Part shown: piece by piece, positions 9,549 through 19,800 of the stretch
How positions within the stretch are numbered: the stretch's first letter is position 1
How the letters are laid out: each line of letters starts with the position of its first letter
Source: an uncultured Pseudomonadota bacterium
Lineage (GTDB): Bacteria; Pseudomonadota; Alphaproteobacteria; UBA3830
Assembly (NCBI GenBank): GCA_902796155.1
Contig: CADBNZ010000008.1
Coordinates: forward strand, 1-41,141
Length of the DNA stretch: 41,141 bases
Direction of reading: 5' to 3'
The notes under the pieces: generated by a model
Seen by the model: the letters and a program-made list of their open reading frames with translations, nothing else
The model's database searches: none
What the model was told of the DNA's origin: nothing
Program-made: the position numbers and the translations under genes

Positions 9549-12160
9549 ACCACTTCAATAAATTTACTGACGGCTTCTGCGATTTTTGCTTTTCCTGTGC
9601 CTGCTCCTTGCGCAAATGCTGCGTTTCCTCCGCCTTTACCGCCGAAAAATTCAACGCAACTTTTCAAAAGTTTTTCGGCGTTGTATTTATTTTGCAAATC
9701 CGCACTTACCGAAACAACGACATTGACTTTATCCGATGAATTTTGCCCAGAGATTATCAGAGCTATTGTTTTTTCAGGGTGTTTTGCTTTTACAATATCG
9801 CCTATAGACCTTAATTCGTTAATGTCATAATCATCTGCAATCAAAGAAGCAATTGATATGTTTCCTTTTTCTTTTATCTCAAGTTTTTCAATGGCCATTT
9901 TTTGTTTGCAAACGACTAATTCTTGGTTTTTCTTTTTCAAATCATTTAGGACATCATCGATTTTTTGGATAATTTCAGCCGTTGTGCATTTCAGATGGTC
10001 AGATGCGATGTTGAGTGTGTTTTCAACTTCTCTAAAATGTTCCAAAACTTTTGCACCTGTAATTGCCTCAGTACGTCTTATGCCAGAACCGATGCTTGCT
10101 TCCGACAAAATCTTGAAAGCTCCAATCAATGCAGTGTTGTGAATATGCGTTCCTCCGCACAGCTCAAAAGACAAAGCTTTTCCTTTGCAATTAGAAGAGG
10201 CGACCTTGACCGTCCGCACAACATCGCCGTATTTTTCTCCGAATAAAGCCGTTGCGCCTGCGGAAACCGCGTCGTTTTTTGACATAGATTCGTTTGCGAC
10301 ATCTAGTCCTTGCAAAATCCAATCATTTACTAAATCTTCTACTTTTTCAATTTCTGCTTTCGAAAGAGCGGCATTATGCGAAAAATCAAAACGCAAACGC
10401 TCATCATTTAAAAAGGATCCACGTTGCGCAATATGATTTCCCAAAACCGAGCGCAAAGCAGCTTGTAAAAGGTGTGTTGCCGTATGGTTCGCTCTAATTT
10501 TGCGACGCTTTTCTGAGTCGATTCGCATGCATACATCGTCCGAAACTGAAATTTTTCCGGAAATAATTTCGCCTTTGTGCGCTGTTATAGTGTCACAAAA
10601 TCTGAGAGTGTCATTTACTTTAAATTTCGCTCCGTTTTTCGTTTCAATAATGCCTGTATCACCGCATTGTCCTCCGCATTCGGCGTAAAATGGAGTAGAA
10701 GAAGTTATCAAAAATGCTGTTCCGTCAGATAATTCACTGATTTCTTCGTTATCTTTTACTATTGCGACGACTTTTGAATCGCAGGAATCATTTTCGTAAC
10801 CAATAAAGTTTGTCGCAGCCAATTTCTCTTTCAGAGTATGCCAAATTTTCTCTTCTTTACTGGCTCCGGAACCTGCCCATTTCGCGCGATTCCTTTGCTC
10901 ATCTAATGCAATATCAAACGCGGCTGTATCTACTGATATATTTTTTGATTTCAAAATATCTTGCGTTAAATCAAGTGGAAATCCATACGTGTCATATAAT
11001 TTAAATGCAATGTCGCCACTCAAAACGCCGCCGGAAGGAATATTTTGCGCACTTTTATTTAATATGCTTAAACCACGCTCAAGAGTATCTAAAAATTTCT
11101 CTTCTTCGTTTAATGTTATCGCAGATATTGTTTCACGCGCCTTTTCAAGTTCCGGATATGCGTCTTTCATTGTATCTACAAGGGAATTTGAGAGCTTAAA
11201 CAAAAACGGCTGCTTAATTCCGAGCATATTTCCATGCCTGATGGCACGTCTCAGAATGCGTCGCAAAACATAACCCTGCCCTTCGTTGCTCGGTACCACC
11301 CCGTCTGCAATCAAAAACGAAATCGATCTTATGTGGTCAGCAATAACTTTGTAGGATGGATAAGTATCTTTGAAATTCGTTTTGGAAATTTCTTTTGTGT
11401 CTTGAATTAATTTTGTGAATAAATCCGTTTGGTAGTTGTCATGAACGCCTTGGAGTACACTTGCGATACGCTCAAGCCCCATGCCTGTATCTATGGATTT
11501 TTTCGCGAGAGGAACTTGCTTGCCTCCTGCTTTTTGCTCGAATTGCATGAATACCAAATTCCAAATTTCGGTGTATCTGTCGCCGGATTCGTCAGGTGTG
11601 CCGGGAAGTCCTCCGGGAACATCAGGGCCATGATCATAAAATATCTCCGTGCAAGGACCGCAAGGACCAACATCACCCATTGACCAAAAATTATCAGACG
11701 TTGAAATTGGGATAATGAGAACATCCCCTGCGACTTTCTTCCAAATTTGCTTTGCTTCTTCATCGGTATGGTAGACAGTTACTGATAATTTTTCTTTTGG
11801 GATTCCCAATTCTTTTGTAAGCAAAGTCCATGTAAAATTAATAGCATCAGCTTTAAAATAATCGCCGAAAGAGAAGTTACCAAGCATCTCGAAAAAAGTG
11901 TGGTGACGAGCTGTATATCCGACTTGATCGAGATCGTTGTGCTTACCTCCCGCGCGAATACACTTTTGCGAAGTTGTAGCTCGCTTATATTCTCTTGCTT
12001 CCAATCCTGTGAAAACATTTTTAAACTGAACCATGCCTGCGTTCGTAAATAAGAGGCTTGGGTCATTGTGCGGAACAACAGAACTCGATTCCACAACCTT
12101 GTGCCCGTTCTTTTCAAAAAAACTGAGAAAAATGCTACGTATATCTGATGCCAGTAACAT
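9545..12160 (-). CDS. alaS: Alanyl-tRNA synthetase
   Basis: The product is 871 residues, close to the bacterial norm of about 875. The class II catalytic domain begins at FTNAGMVQFKNVFTG, and GDVGPCGPCTEIFYD and GMGLERIASVLQG follow. The editing domain carries the zinc and active-site motifs HTATHLLQ (HxxxH) and CGGTHI (CxxxH), so editing of mischarged Ser/Gly should be intact. A C-terminal coiled coil and C-Ala domain with GKGGGNAAFAQG close the protein. It attaches Ala to tRNA-Ala in the cytosol. Its stop overlaps the start of rluC by 4 bases. The start at 12160 fits the family (MLLASDIRSIFLSFF), although the Shine-Dalgarno is weak (GGAATG). Confidence 0.97.
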   Translation of the reverse strand: MLLASDIRSIFLSFFEKNGHKVVESSSVVPHNDPSLLFTNAGMVQFKNVFTGLEAREYKRATTSQKCIRAGGKHNDLDQVGYTARHHTFFEMLGNFSFGDYFKADAINFTWTLLTKELGIPKEKLSVTVYHTDEEAKQIWKKVAGDVLIIPISTSDNFWSMGDVGPCGPCTEIFYDHGPDVPGGLPGTPDESGDRYTEIWNLVFMQFEQKAGGKQVPLAKKSIDTGMGLERIASVLQGVHDNYQTDLFTKLIQDTKEISKTNFKDTYPSYKVIADHIRSISFLIADGVVPSNEGQGYVLRRILRRAIRHGNMLGIKQPFLFKLSNSLVDTMKDAYPELEKARETISAITLNEEEKFLDTLERGLSILNKSAQNIPSGGVLSGDIAFKLYDTYGFPLDLTQDILKSKNISVDTAAFDIALDEQRNRAKWAGSGASKEEKIWHTLKEKLAATNFIGYENDSCDSKVVAIVKDNEEISELSDGTAFLITSSTPFYAECGGQCGDTGIIETKNGAKFKVNDTLRFCDTITAHKGEIISGKISVSDDVCMRIDSEKRRKIRANHTATHLLQAALRSVLGNHIAQRGSFLNDERLRFDFSHNAALSKAEIEKVEDLVNDWILQGLDVANESMSKNDAVSAGATALFGEKYGDVVRTVKVASSNCKGKALSFELCGGTHIHNTALIGAFKILSEASIGSGIRRTEAITGAKVLEHFREVENTLNIASDHLKCTTAEIIQKIDDVLNDLKKKNQELVVCKQKMAIEKLEIKEKGNISIASLIADDYDINELRSIGDIVKAKHPEKTIALIISGQNSSDKVNVVVSVSADLQNKYNAEKLLKSCVEFFGGKGGGNAAFAQGAGTGKAKIAEAVSKFIEVV

Positions 12161-12477
12161 GATAATTCATTCCATCTATTATAATGCTGCGCTATTTTAC
12201 GCCAATAATGGATTTTGTGGAAGAGAAAGAACATTTGAGATGATTTTTATATTATAGAGAATTATTAGCTCTTTCAGAATAACGGAGAACACGAGCTTTA
12301 AAATAACAGTCAGGATTGTTTCCAGCTAAAAACTGAATTCCAACTTGTTTGCAACTATATTCGACATTTTTAGTATCTCATATATTATTTTTAAAAAATC
12401 TCCATAATTTTTGACAATCTTTACTTATTTTTAACGTTTTTTAATTAAGATCAAATCAATAACATGGAGAAAAACAT

Positions 12478-13053
12478 ATGAAGAAAATAATTTTTTGCTT
12501 TTTTCTTATCTCAGGTGTCGTTGTTGCTTCAGATTTTTCGATAGAGTCGATCTTCCCATCTGAAGAGCTACTTCGTTCAGATACACCAGAAATTCCAATG
12601 CAAATAGAAGACTTGCCTTTCGGTTTTAAGATTGTTGTACGTGATAATGATGATATATCCAATGACATTGATGAACAGAATAAAACAGAGAAAAAACGAA
12701 TTCATCATTTCAATCATCAAAAAATGCCACCGAAACATGAACAAAAATGTTCGTGTCCGCCACCTCCACCGCCATGTCGGCATTTAGCCGAAAATACAGA
12801 CTGTTTCCAGCTGGGTCATAGGATTTCGTGCGATGATGATGTTTCGTTCAATAAGAGATGTGGTATTGAAAAAAGAACAGATTCTATGGTGAAACTAATG
12901 AAAAATCATCATAAGGGTGAAGAAATACTTGGAATATTGCATAAACAAACGCAACTGTTAAAACGCATTATGATATCGTTGGAAAAACTGCTAGAAGAAA
13001 GAACGAATTACCATAAGAAACACTACGAATTTCCTTTTGTAGATGATAATTAG
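12478..13053 (+). CDS. Small secreted Cys/Pro/His-rich protein of unknown function
   Basis: The product is 191 residues. A classic signal peptide (MKKIIFCFFLISGVVVASDF) suggests Sec export, with cleavage likely near residue 19. The mature part is His-rich (HHFNHQ) and then has a CSCPPPPPPCRH cluster and several further Cys, which could form disulfides or bind metal. A C-terminal amphipathic helix (GILHKQTQLLKRIMISLEKL) looks able to pair with itself or a partner. No family is recognised. GGAGAAAAAC before the ATG supports the start. A TTGACA lies at 12410-12415, but no convincing -10 follows at the normal distance. It is divergent from alaS and converges on pgk, from which it is separated by a hairpin. 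Confidence 0.75.
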   Translation: MKKIIFCFFLISGVVVASDFSIESIFPSEELLRSDTPEIPMQIEDLPFGFKIVVRDNDDISNDIDEQNKTEKKRIHHFNHQKMPPKHEQKCSCPPPPPPCRHLAENTDCFQLGHRISCDDDVSFNKRCGIEKRTDSMVKLMKNHHKGEEILGILHKQTQLLKRIMISLEKLLEERTNYHKKHYEFPFVDDN

Positions 13054-13117
13054 TAAATTCGTTATCGAGTCTTTACAAAGATACGATTATTGTTCTTTTT
13101 TGTTCTCCTATTAAAGA

Positions 13118-13160
13118 AGCTACTTGAAGTGATGGAGTTCATTACTTCAGTAGCTATTTT
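13118..13160. terminator. Bidirectional terminator hairpin between convergent genes
   Basis: A long stem pairs AGCTACTTGAAGTGATG with CATTACTTCAGTAGCT, with one unpaired base in the arms and a short loop. It is followed by ATTTTG on the plus strand and TTCTTTAATAGG on the minus strand. It lies 64 bases after the secreted-protein gene and 75 bases beyond the pgk stop, so it can serve both transcripts. Confidence 0.75.
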
Positions 13161-13234
13161 GTAACTGTGACATCATGAACAAACATAATAAATAGAAGAA
13201 AAGATAAGGGAAAAAACAGTTCAAGAAAGCGCGT

Positions 13235-14446
13235 CTAAGCAGCTTCTAATTCCCGTAGCGAGAGTGCGTCCCTCATTGCCACAAGTCCCGGAAGTTTGCT
13301 TCCTTCCAAATACGCCAAAAAAGCTCCGCCCGAAGTAGATTGATATGTCAAATCTTTTGAAAGCCCGAATTTGTTCATCGCAAATGCAGTGTCTCCGCCT
13401 CCCACAATTGAGACAATTTTTCCCTCTTTCGTCAGTCTCGCTATTTCTTCTCCTATCGCTCGAGTTCCAAAGTCAAATGGGGTTTTCTCGAACAACCCTA
13501 CAGGGCCATTCCACAAAACTGTCGCACTCTCTCTGATATGTTTCAGGAACAATTTCACGCTATCAGGTCCAATATCAAAAATCGAGGCATTAAGTCCGTC
13601 AGCTGTTATGATAGAATTAGCGTCACTTTCTGACATTAACGCATTGAAATCAACAGGAAATATCAATTCGCATCCGCATTCTTTCGCATTTCCGACTATT
13701 TCCACGACTTCCTTTTCAAATTCCTTCTGCGCTGCGATTTTTAACGCCGTATTCCCTTGAAATGCCAAAAAAGCGCCCGCAATTCCGCCTCCAAGCGCCA
13801 ATTTATCCACTTTCTTCACAAGATTCTTGAGCAAATTTACTTTTGTCGACAGCTTCGCGCCTCCAACAATGCTCATTTTTGGGGATTTCGCATTGTTCAA
13901 GAAATTATCTATAACGCCTATCTCTTTTTTGAAAGCCAATCCAAGCGCATGTGGTAGAAATTGCGGCAAAGCGTAAACAGACGCATGTTTTCGATGCGAA
14001 ACCGAAAACGCTTCATTGATATAAAAATCGCCAAGTCTCGCAAGTTTTTGCGCAAATTCTTGATCGCAGGCCTCCTCTTCCTTATAAAAGCGAAGATTTT
14101 CAAGGAGAATTAAGTCATCATAAGATGCATCTGATATTATTTTATCAGCTTGTTCACTTAAACAGTCATCTATGAATATGACTCTGCTCGTATACTCTTC
14201 CTCCAAGGCTTTTGCGATATGTCGTAGGCTTTGTGCGTCATTTTTCGGATTGGTTTTTCCTAGATGTGAGATTAAAATTACTTTTGAATGAGCTTTTTTC
14301 AGAAAATCGATGGTAGGAGAGATATTTTTTATACGAGATATATCTTGAACAATTCCGTTTTGAATAGGAACATTAAGATCAACTCGAACAATTACTCGTT
14401 TTCCTTGCAAATCAGGAATTGATATAAAATCATCAGTCGCTGTCAT
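13235..14446 (-). CDS. pgk: Phosphoglycerate kinase
   Basis: The product is 403 residues, the usual size. The N-terminal substrate domain has VRVDLNVP, ISHLGKTNP and LLENLRFYKEEE. The hinge and nucleotide domain have INEAFSVSHRKHAS, VGGAKLSTKV, LWNGPVGLFE and VSIVGGGDTAFA. It transfers phosphate from 1,3-bisphosphoglycerate to ADP in glycolysis, or the reverse in gluconeogenesis. The start at 14446 gives MTATDDFISIPDLQGKRVIV, as in relatives. A TTG start 30 bases upstream would add an atypical Cys-rich leader. No other glycolytic gene (gap, fba) is adjacent. Confidence 0.96.
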   Translation of the reverse strand: MTATDDFISIPDLQGKRVIVRVDLNVPIQNGIVQDISRIKNISPTIDFLKKAHSKVILISHLGKTNPKNDAQSLRHIAKALEEEYTSRVIFIDDCLSEQADKIISDASYDDLILLENLRFYKEEEACDQEFAQKLARLGDFYINEAFSVSHRKHASVYALPQFLPHALGLAFKKEIGVIDNFLNNAKSPKMSIVGGAKLSTKVNLLKNLVKKVDKLALGGGIAGAFLAFQGNTALKIAAQKEFEKEVVEIVGNAKECGCELIFPVDFNALMSESDANSIITADGLNASIFDIGPDSVKLFLKHIRESATVLWNGPVGLFEKTPFDFGTRAIGEEIARLTKEGKIVSIVGGGDTAFAMNKFGLSKDLTYQSTSGGAFLAYLEGSKLPGLVAMRDALSLRELEAA

Positions 14447-14733
14447 TTCAATACCACCATCACAACGAACACACAAGGCAATAAACCTATACTATTATGG
14501 TACTATCATTAATTAGTTAATAAAAAGTAAAAAACAGCCAAACGAAGCCAACTTTATATCAAAAATTGAAAAAATCAATTTTTTTCTTCAAAATTAATCT
14601 TTTATTAATAGTTCTTGCGTATACTTTTATATTATTCTTAGTATTAATCTCGTATTTTTTCGTAAAATCAGCCTTTTTAGTAATTTCGTCTTTGTTTTTT
14701 TTGTATCAGTAAAACATGAAAAAGGAGATTAGA

Positions 14734-15474
14734 ATGAAAATATTAACGAAATTAAAAATATTAGCAGCAGCTTTGTTTGTATTTTCGAATACGTACGGAA
14801 TGCTAACAGAAGATACTAATACGCCATTGAACGAATCACAAACTCTTACACAGCCAATTCCACAACTAAACGACACAGCAATCGCTATCACAAGAGAAGC
14901 CAGCAATATCACACCTGAAAATAATATTCCGCCATCCAATCGAGGAAGAAATTATGAACCTTTTTTGAGATCTATAGGTGTAACAGAAAATATTGATAAA
15001 GTAATCGAAAGTTGCAGACTTCTAGAGAATAATTACATGACTCCCGAACAAATTGCTCAAGCGGATATGGAAGCCTTGTCGATTGACCGGGAACTAATAA
15101 GAAGCGTGTACGATTGGAGAAGCGCAGGTTGGGGAATCGCTCAATGGTTCGCTGGAACATCACAAAACTTCGCGTCTATTACAGTCGTAATTTGTGCGGT
15201 ATTAGCTAATGCTTTTCCGAATAAAGCAGTTTCTTTGGCAACGACCAGCGGAGCTGTAGCTAGTATAGGTGCCTTACTATCGAAAATACATTCTTATTGC
15301 AAAACAAAACGTCTGACTTGCATTGCGTATAATATGATAGTAATGGCGGGGCAAGCTGCGGCACGAGAAAGAGCGGAACGAGCATTGGAAAATCAAGAAG
15401 ATATTGATGAAGAGAATGCCACATCAAATCATGCATCAAATTCGACTAATTTATCACAAATTGAGTCGATTTGA
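14734..15474 (+). CDS. Secreted or membrane-associated hypothetical protein
   Basis: The product is 246 residues. The start at 14734 is preferred over an in-frame ATG at 14716 because AAAAGGAGATTAGA lies directly before it. A signal peptide is clear (MKILTKLKILAAALFVFSNT, cleavage near YGM). A Thr/Asn/Pro-rich linker follows. A central part (ENIDKVIESCRLLENNYMTP) precedes a hydrophobic stretch of about 45 residues (FASITVVICAVLANAF to VASIGALLSK) that may cross or dock to a membrane. The tail is rich in Glu, Asn and Ser. No family is recognised. The upstream 240 bases are very AT-rich. A hairpin follows the stop at 15499. Its exported nature and lack of homology fit a lineage-specific surface or host-interaction protein, which is speculative. 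Confidence 0.75.
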   Translation: MKILTKLKILAAALFVFSNTYGMLTEDTNTPLNESQTLTQPIPQLNDTAIAITREASNITPENNIPPSNRGRNYEPFLRSIGVTENIDKVIESCRLLENNYMTPEQIAQADMEALSIDRELIRSVYDWRSAGWGIAQWFAGTSQNFASITVVICAVLANAFPNKAVSLATTSGAVASIGALLSKIHSYCKTKRLTCIAYNMIVMAGQAAARERAERALENQEDIDEENATSNHASNSTNLSQIESI

Positions 15475-15846
15475 TTCACATGCAGACATTCTCTAGGTGC
15501 AGCGGCAAACACCAGTCCGATATAAACACAACATCATATCGGATTTGGTGCGCTGCTAATGATGGATAGCGTTTTAAAAAGATTTGAGACGCTCTTTGGA
15601 TTCTGCACAGTTGTCGATTTTTGATGGCGTTGAAGCATTTCTCCATACTTTTTCGGGATTTTACTTCAACAAAAACGATAAGATCTCCTTGAAGCTATTA
15701 AATCTATCTCTCCGCAATGGGTTTTGAATCTTCTCCCTTCGATTCGAAACCCTTTTAACATCAAATAGAGTGATGCAATAAATTCTCCTAAAATTCCTTT
15801 ATATTTCGTATGCATTAGGACTTTTTAAACTCCCATTAACCAAAAA
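15475..15846. other. Gene-free spacer with gene-like debris
   Basis: Apart from the hairpin at 15499-15556 there is no intact frame. Short frame pieces such as EAIKSISPQWVLNLLPSI (plus strand, about 15690-15745) read like protein, but they break by frameshift and stop at once. They may be remains of a decayed gene. No family can be named. Confidence 0.4.
15499..15556 (+). terminator. Long imperfect hairpin after the secreted-protein gene
   Basis: The arms 15499-15523 and 15536-15556 pair as GCAGCG, CACCA and TCCGATAT against their complements, giving about 19 pairs with a 5-base bulge and a 12-base loop. It starts 24 bases after the stop codon. No U-run follows, so it may be a transcript-stabilising or processing hairpin rather than a true intrinsic terminator. 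Confidence 0.5.
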
Positions 15847-16500
15847 TCATTTATCAACAACCGGAAACAATCCTGGTTTTGGTGTAATAACGAACTGATA
15901 TTGTAATAAATTTGAACCAGTACCCGAGTTTTGTGGCACCATTAACAAAAATCCCAATTTAGATTTATCGAAACTTTTTCTTCTGTAACAAACCTCAACT
16001 ACTAAGCGTTCATCTCCATCCTTATGGCAAATCAAGTCTGGATGCATGTTTCTAACTTGGTTTGCTGTTTTTGTAGAGCTAGTATTAATTCCCTTATTTA
16101 TATTGCCTGGCCCGGTACCTCCAATGGATGATACCCAAAAGAGTAGATATTGATAACTATTGACCTCCAACCTTTTTACGTATCTGTAATTTATATAGTA
16201 ATAAATCCCAAATGGCCAAGGGTTAAACATAGTGTTTGTATGAAACAAATTAAGACCACTGGCAAATGTTATTCTTGCAAGATCGCTTATTGTCAATTGC
16301 TTATCTGTTCGTGTATTTCCTAAATTCTGTATCATGCTTGCGGCAAGATATGCAGAATTTTTTATTTTGTTTTTAAGTTCATAAAATCGATAGTGGTCAT
16401 TTACAAAAAACAGAAGGATTATGCAAAGGGGAATACAAAAAGTAAATTCGATTAATATTCCACCTTTGTGCTTCTTTCGCATCGATAAGAAATCACGCAT
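15847..16500 (-). CDS. TadE-like pseudopilin / pilus-associated protein
   Basis: The product is about 217 residues from the ATG at 16500. A basic leader (MRDFLSMRKKHKG) is followed by GILIEFTFCIPLCIILLFFV. This is the TadE/TadF class N-terminus: a Gly before the cleavage point, Glu at position 5 of the mature chain, and a hydrophobic helix. A TadV-type prepilin peptidase would process it, and the mature protein would stay in the inner membrane with its C-terminal domain outside. The C-terminal part is Tyr-rich and ends FVITPKPGLFPVVDK. Relatives belong to Tad/Flp pilus clusters, but no other tad gene is seen here. The start is uncertain: the frame extends to 16620, and an internal ATG lies at 16482. 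AAGG about 11 bases upstream weakly favours 16500. Confidence 0.6.
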   Translation of the reverse strand: MRDFLSMRKKHKGGILIEFTFCIPLCIILLFFVNDHYRFYELKNKIKNSAYLAASMIQNLGNTRTDKQLTISDLARITFASGLNLFHTNTMFNPWPFGIYYYINYRYVKRLEVNSYQYLLFWVSSIGGTGPGNINKGINTSSTKTANQVRNMHPDLICHKDGDERLVVEVCYRRKSFDKSKLGFLLMVPQNSGTGSNLLQYQFVITPKPGLFPVVDK

Positions 16501-16722
16501 TTGATAAACTGCCTTCAAATCACCCATCATTTTCTTCATCAAAGCCAACTTTAAGCGACTTAACACAAAAATGTCTCTATTATCATGTAAGAAACACTTA
16601 TCATGTATCTGTTTTAGCAAAATATAGTTAAGAAAAAGAAAAAATTTGTGACAAGGTCTTTAGTTGAGTGTATAGGCATCCATTGTAATGATAGCGCAAT
16701 AGCGATATACCATCGAAAATCC

Positions 16723-16799
16723 TGGTCGGAGTGAGAGGATTTGAACCTCCGGCCCCTGCCACCCGAAGACAGTGCTCTACCAGGCTGAGCTACACTCCG
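16723..16799 (-). tRNA. tRNA-Pro(CGG)
   Basis: The minus strand folds into a 77-nt tRNA. The acceptor pairs CGGAGTG with CACTCCG, then discriminator A and encoded CCA. C1-G72 with A73 is the bacterial tRNA-Pro signature. The D-arm has TAGCTCAGCCTGGTAGAGCA. The anticodon loop TTCGGGT gives anticodon CGG followed by G37. The T-arm is GGAGGTTCAAATCCTC. It reads CCG codons. It sits just downstream of rpoC, outside the terminator. Confidence 0.96.
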
Positions 16800-16823
16800 A
16801 CAAACAATGCATCATAATAATAA

Positions 16824-16871
16824 CAACAGTAGTGATCATAACAAAGGAGTAAAGACTAATCACTACTGTTG
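16824..16871 (-). terminator. Terminator hairpin after rpoC
   Basis: A perfect 13-base-pair inverted repeat (CAACAGTAGTGAT / ATCACTACTGTTG) starts 14 bases after the rpoC stop. In the rpoC direction it is followed by TTATTATTATG, an interrupted U-rich tail. In the other direction CGATTTTTA follows. It probably ends the rpoBC transcript before tRNA-Pro. Confidence 0.7.
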
Positions 16872-16885
16872 CGATTTTTATAATA

Positions 16886-19800
16886 TCATTGTTTTTCGCT
16901 CTGTGCGATAGCTTCTGCGTCTCTCGCCAAAGCAGTTCTGCGAACTTTGTTCATTATCAAACCAGTACCCGCAGGAATCAAACGACCGACCAAAACGTTC
17001 TCTTTCAGACCATACAGCCTATCGACCTTACCTGTGATAGCCGCTTCTGTAAGAACTCGTGTTGTTTCTTGGAACGATGCTGCGGAAATAAACGATTTTG
17101 TCTGCAAAGATGCCTTTGTGATACCTTGCAAAATCGGATAAGCAGTTGCAGCAGCTCCGCCTTCTTTTACCACACGTGCGTTTTCTTCCTCGAAATCAGA
17201 ACGATCGACTTGTTCATCAACCAAGAATGTCGTGTCACCAGGTTCGGAAATTTTAACTTTCTGCAACATTTGTCTGACGATAATTTCGATATGTTTATCA
17301 TTAATTTTAACACCTTGCAGTCTGTAAACGTCCTGAATTTCGTTGATAAGGTACTCTGCCAAGGCCTCAACACCAAGCACTCGTAGTATATCATGAGGTG
17401 CTTTGTTCCCATCGACCAAAACATCGCCTTTGACAACAGTATCGCCCTCTTTTACTACTACCTGACGCCATCTTGGAACCAGATACTCAACCGGATTCAA
17501 GGATTCATCCTCAGGGTGAACGATAATGCGCTTCTTGCCTTTGTAATCCTTGCCGAATTCAACACGTCCATCGCATTCGCTGATAATCGCCGGATCTTTC
17601 GGCATACGAGCCTCGAACAGCTCGGAAACACGCGGAAGACCTCCTGTGATGTCCTTCGTTTTTGACGTTTCTCTCGGAACACGAGCCAAAACGTCACCAA
17701 CTTTTACGCTATCGCCCGTTTTTACGGCCAAAATAGCATCTGGACTCAAAGCATAGCGAATTTCTTGGCCATTCGGCAGCAAAAGCAGATTACCATCGTC
17801 ATCTGTAAGAACGATTCGTGGCTTCAAATCCGCATATCTGGCATGTTGACGCCAATCTGAGACAACGTAAGTGGCGACACCTGTTGATTCATCTATGGAT
17901 TCTTTCAAAGAAATACCTTCAATTAAATCCAAGCACTGAACTTTACCGGCTCTTTCCGTAATAACAGGCGATGTAAACTGATCCCAATCGGCCAGTTTTG
18001 CGCCTTTTTGGACTTGCTCACCGTCCTTAACATACAATCTCGAACCGAACGGAAGTTTATGCAAGGCGCGCTCTTTGCCTTTTGCGTCTAACATAGCAAT
18101 TTCAGCGTTTCGATTCATAACGATGACTTGCTTATCGGTGTTTGTAACCGTCTTTGCATTGCGAATAGCTACCGTACAATCATATGTGGCATCGATGGAT
18201 GACATTTCAGCGCCTTTCTGAGCTGTACCTCCGATATGGAATGTACGCATTGTAAGCTGTGTTCCAGGCTCACCGATAGATTGCGCAGCGACAACACCAA
18301 CGGCCTCACCAATGCTGACTTTTGTACCACGAGCCAAATCGCGCCCGTAACATGTCGCACAAATGCCATTTTTGCACTCGCAAGTAAGAACAGATCTGAT
18401 ATAAACCTCATTTACGCCAGCTTCTTCGATTTTCTTTACGAGAGCCTCGTCAATGAGAGTGCCTGCTTTTACAATTACCTTGCCGGTTGTTTGATCTACA
18501 ACATCACGCGCCGCTGTTCTTCCCAAAATACGCTCTGAAAGAGGAGCAATAACGTCACCACCTGAGATGATATCCTTCATCAAGATTCCCTTGCTTGTGC
18601 CGCAATCATCTTTCACGACAACGCAATCTTGAGCGACATCAACCAAACGACGGGTCAAATATCCGGAGTTTGCCGTTTTCAAAGCCGTATCTGCCATACC
18701 TTTTCTGGCACCATGCGTTGAAGTGAAATACTCCAAAACCGTAAGACCTTCTTTGAAGTTGGAGATAATAGGAGTCTCAATAATTTCACCGCTTGGTTTC
18801 GCCATAAGGCCTCGCATACCGGCAACCTGTCTCATCTGGGTTACAGAACCACGAGCACCAGAATGCGCCATCATATACGCAGAGTTCATAGGAATGCCCT
18901 TTTCAATTTTGGACATGCCTTTCATCATTGCGTCGGCAACTTTATCGCTGCAAACCGCCCATGCGTCGACAACCTTGTTATAACGCTCGCCCGCGGTAAT
19001 TAATCCGTCCATATACTGGCGTTCGTACTCGTTGACGACCTTCTTTGTTGAATCAACGATTTTCTTTTTCTCAGGCGGAATGACCAAGTCATCTTTACCA
19101 TAAGAAAGCCCGGAAACCGTGGCATAATAGAATCCAAGATCCTTCAGTCTATCTGAGAAAATAACAGCGCTTTTCTGTCCGCATACACGATAAACAGTCT
19201 CGACAACCGCTGCTGATTCCTTAGTAGTAAGCAACCTGTTGATGAGAGAGAACTGAATCCCAGGATGCTTTGGAAGAGCTTGTGACAAAATCATGCGGCC
19301 TGGTGTAGTATCCACCGTCGAGCTCTTGTAAGAGCCATCTGGCTGTATTTGATGATATCTTGCCTTGATTTTGGTATGCAGAGTAACGATTTTCTCTTGC
19401 AAAGCGTGTTCTATCTCGCCGATAGTCGCGAAACACATGCCTTCGCCCGGTTCTTCCGGTAATTCCATTGTAAGATAGTAAATACCAAGAATAATATCTT
19501 TCGTAGGAAGAATAATCGGACGACCGCTCGATGGGCTGAGAATATTGTTCGTAGACATCATAAGAACGCGCGATTCCAGCTGCGCTTCAAGAGACAATGG
19601 CACGTGAACAGCCATTTGGTCGCCGTCAAAGTCTGCATTAAATGCCGTACAAACGAGGGGATGAAGTTTTATAGCCTTTCCTTCGACTAGCACAGGCTCG
19701 AACGCCTGAATACCAAGTCTATGCAACGTAGGTGCACGGTTCAAAAGCACAGGATGTTCTTTAATTACTTCTTCAAGGATATCCCAAACTTCTGGACGGC

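Noticed and set aside
11779-12234. 151-codon minus-strand frame overlapping the start of alaS.
   Set aside because: It is a shifted-frame shadow of the conserved alaS sequence.
12410-12445. TTGACA at 12410-12415 as a full sigma-70 promoter for the secreted-protein gene.
   Set aside because: No acceptable -10 hexamer lies 16-18 bases downstream, so only the -35-like box can be reported.
15706-15719. 14-base exact match to the start of tRNA-Ser (6124-6137), suggesting an attachment site.
   Set aside because: A few 14-base matches are expected by chance in 41 kb when both strands are compared. It covers the 5' end of the tRNA rather than the 3' end used by integrases, and the flanks do not match.
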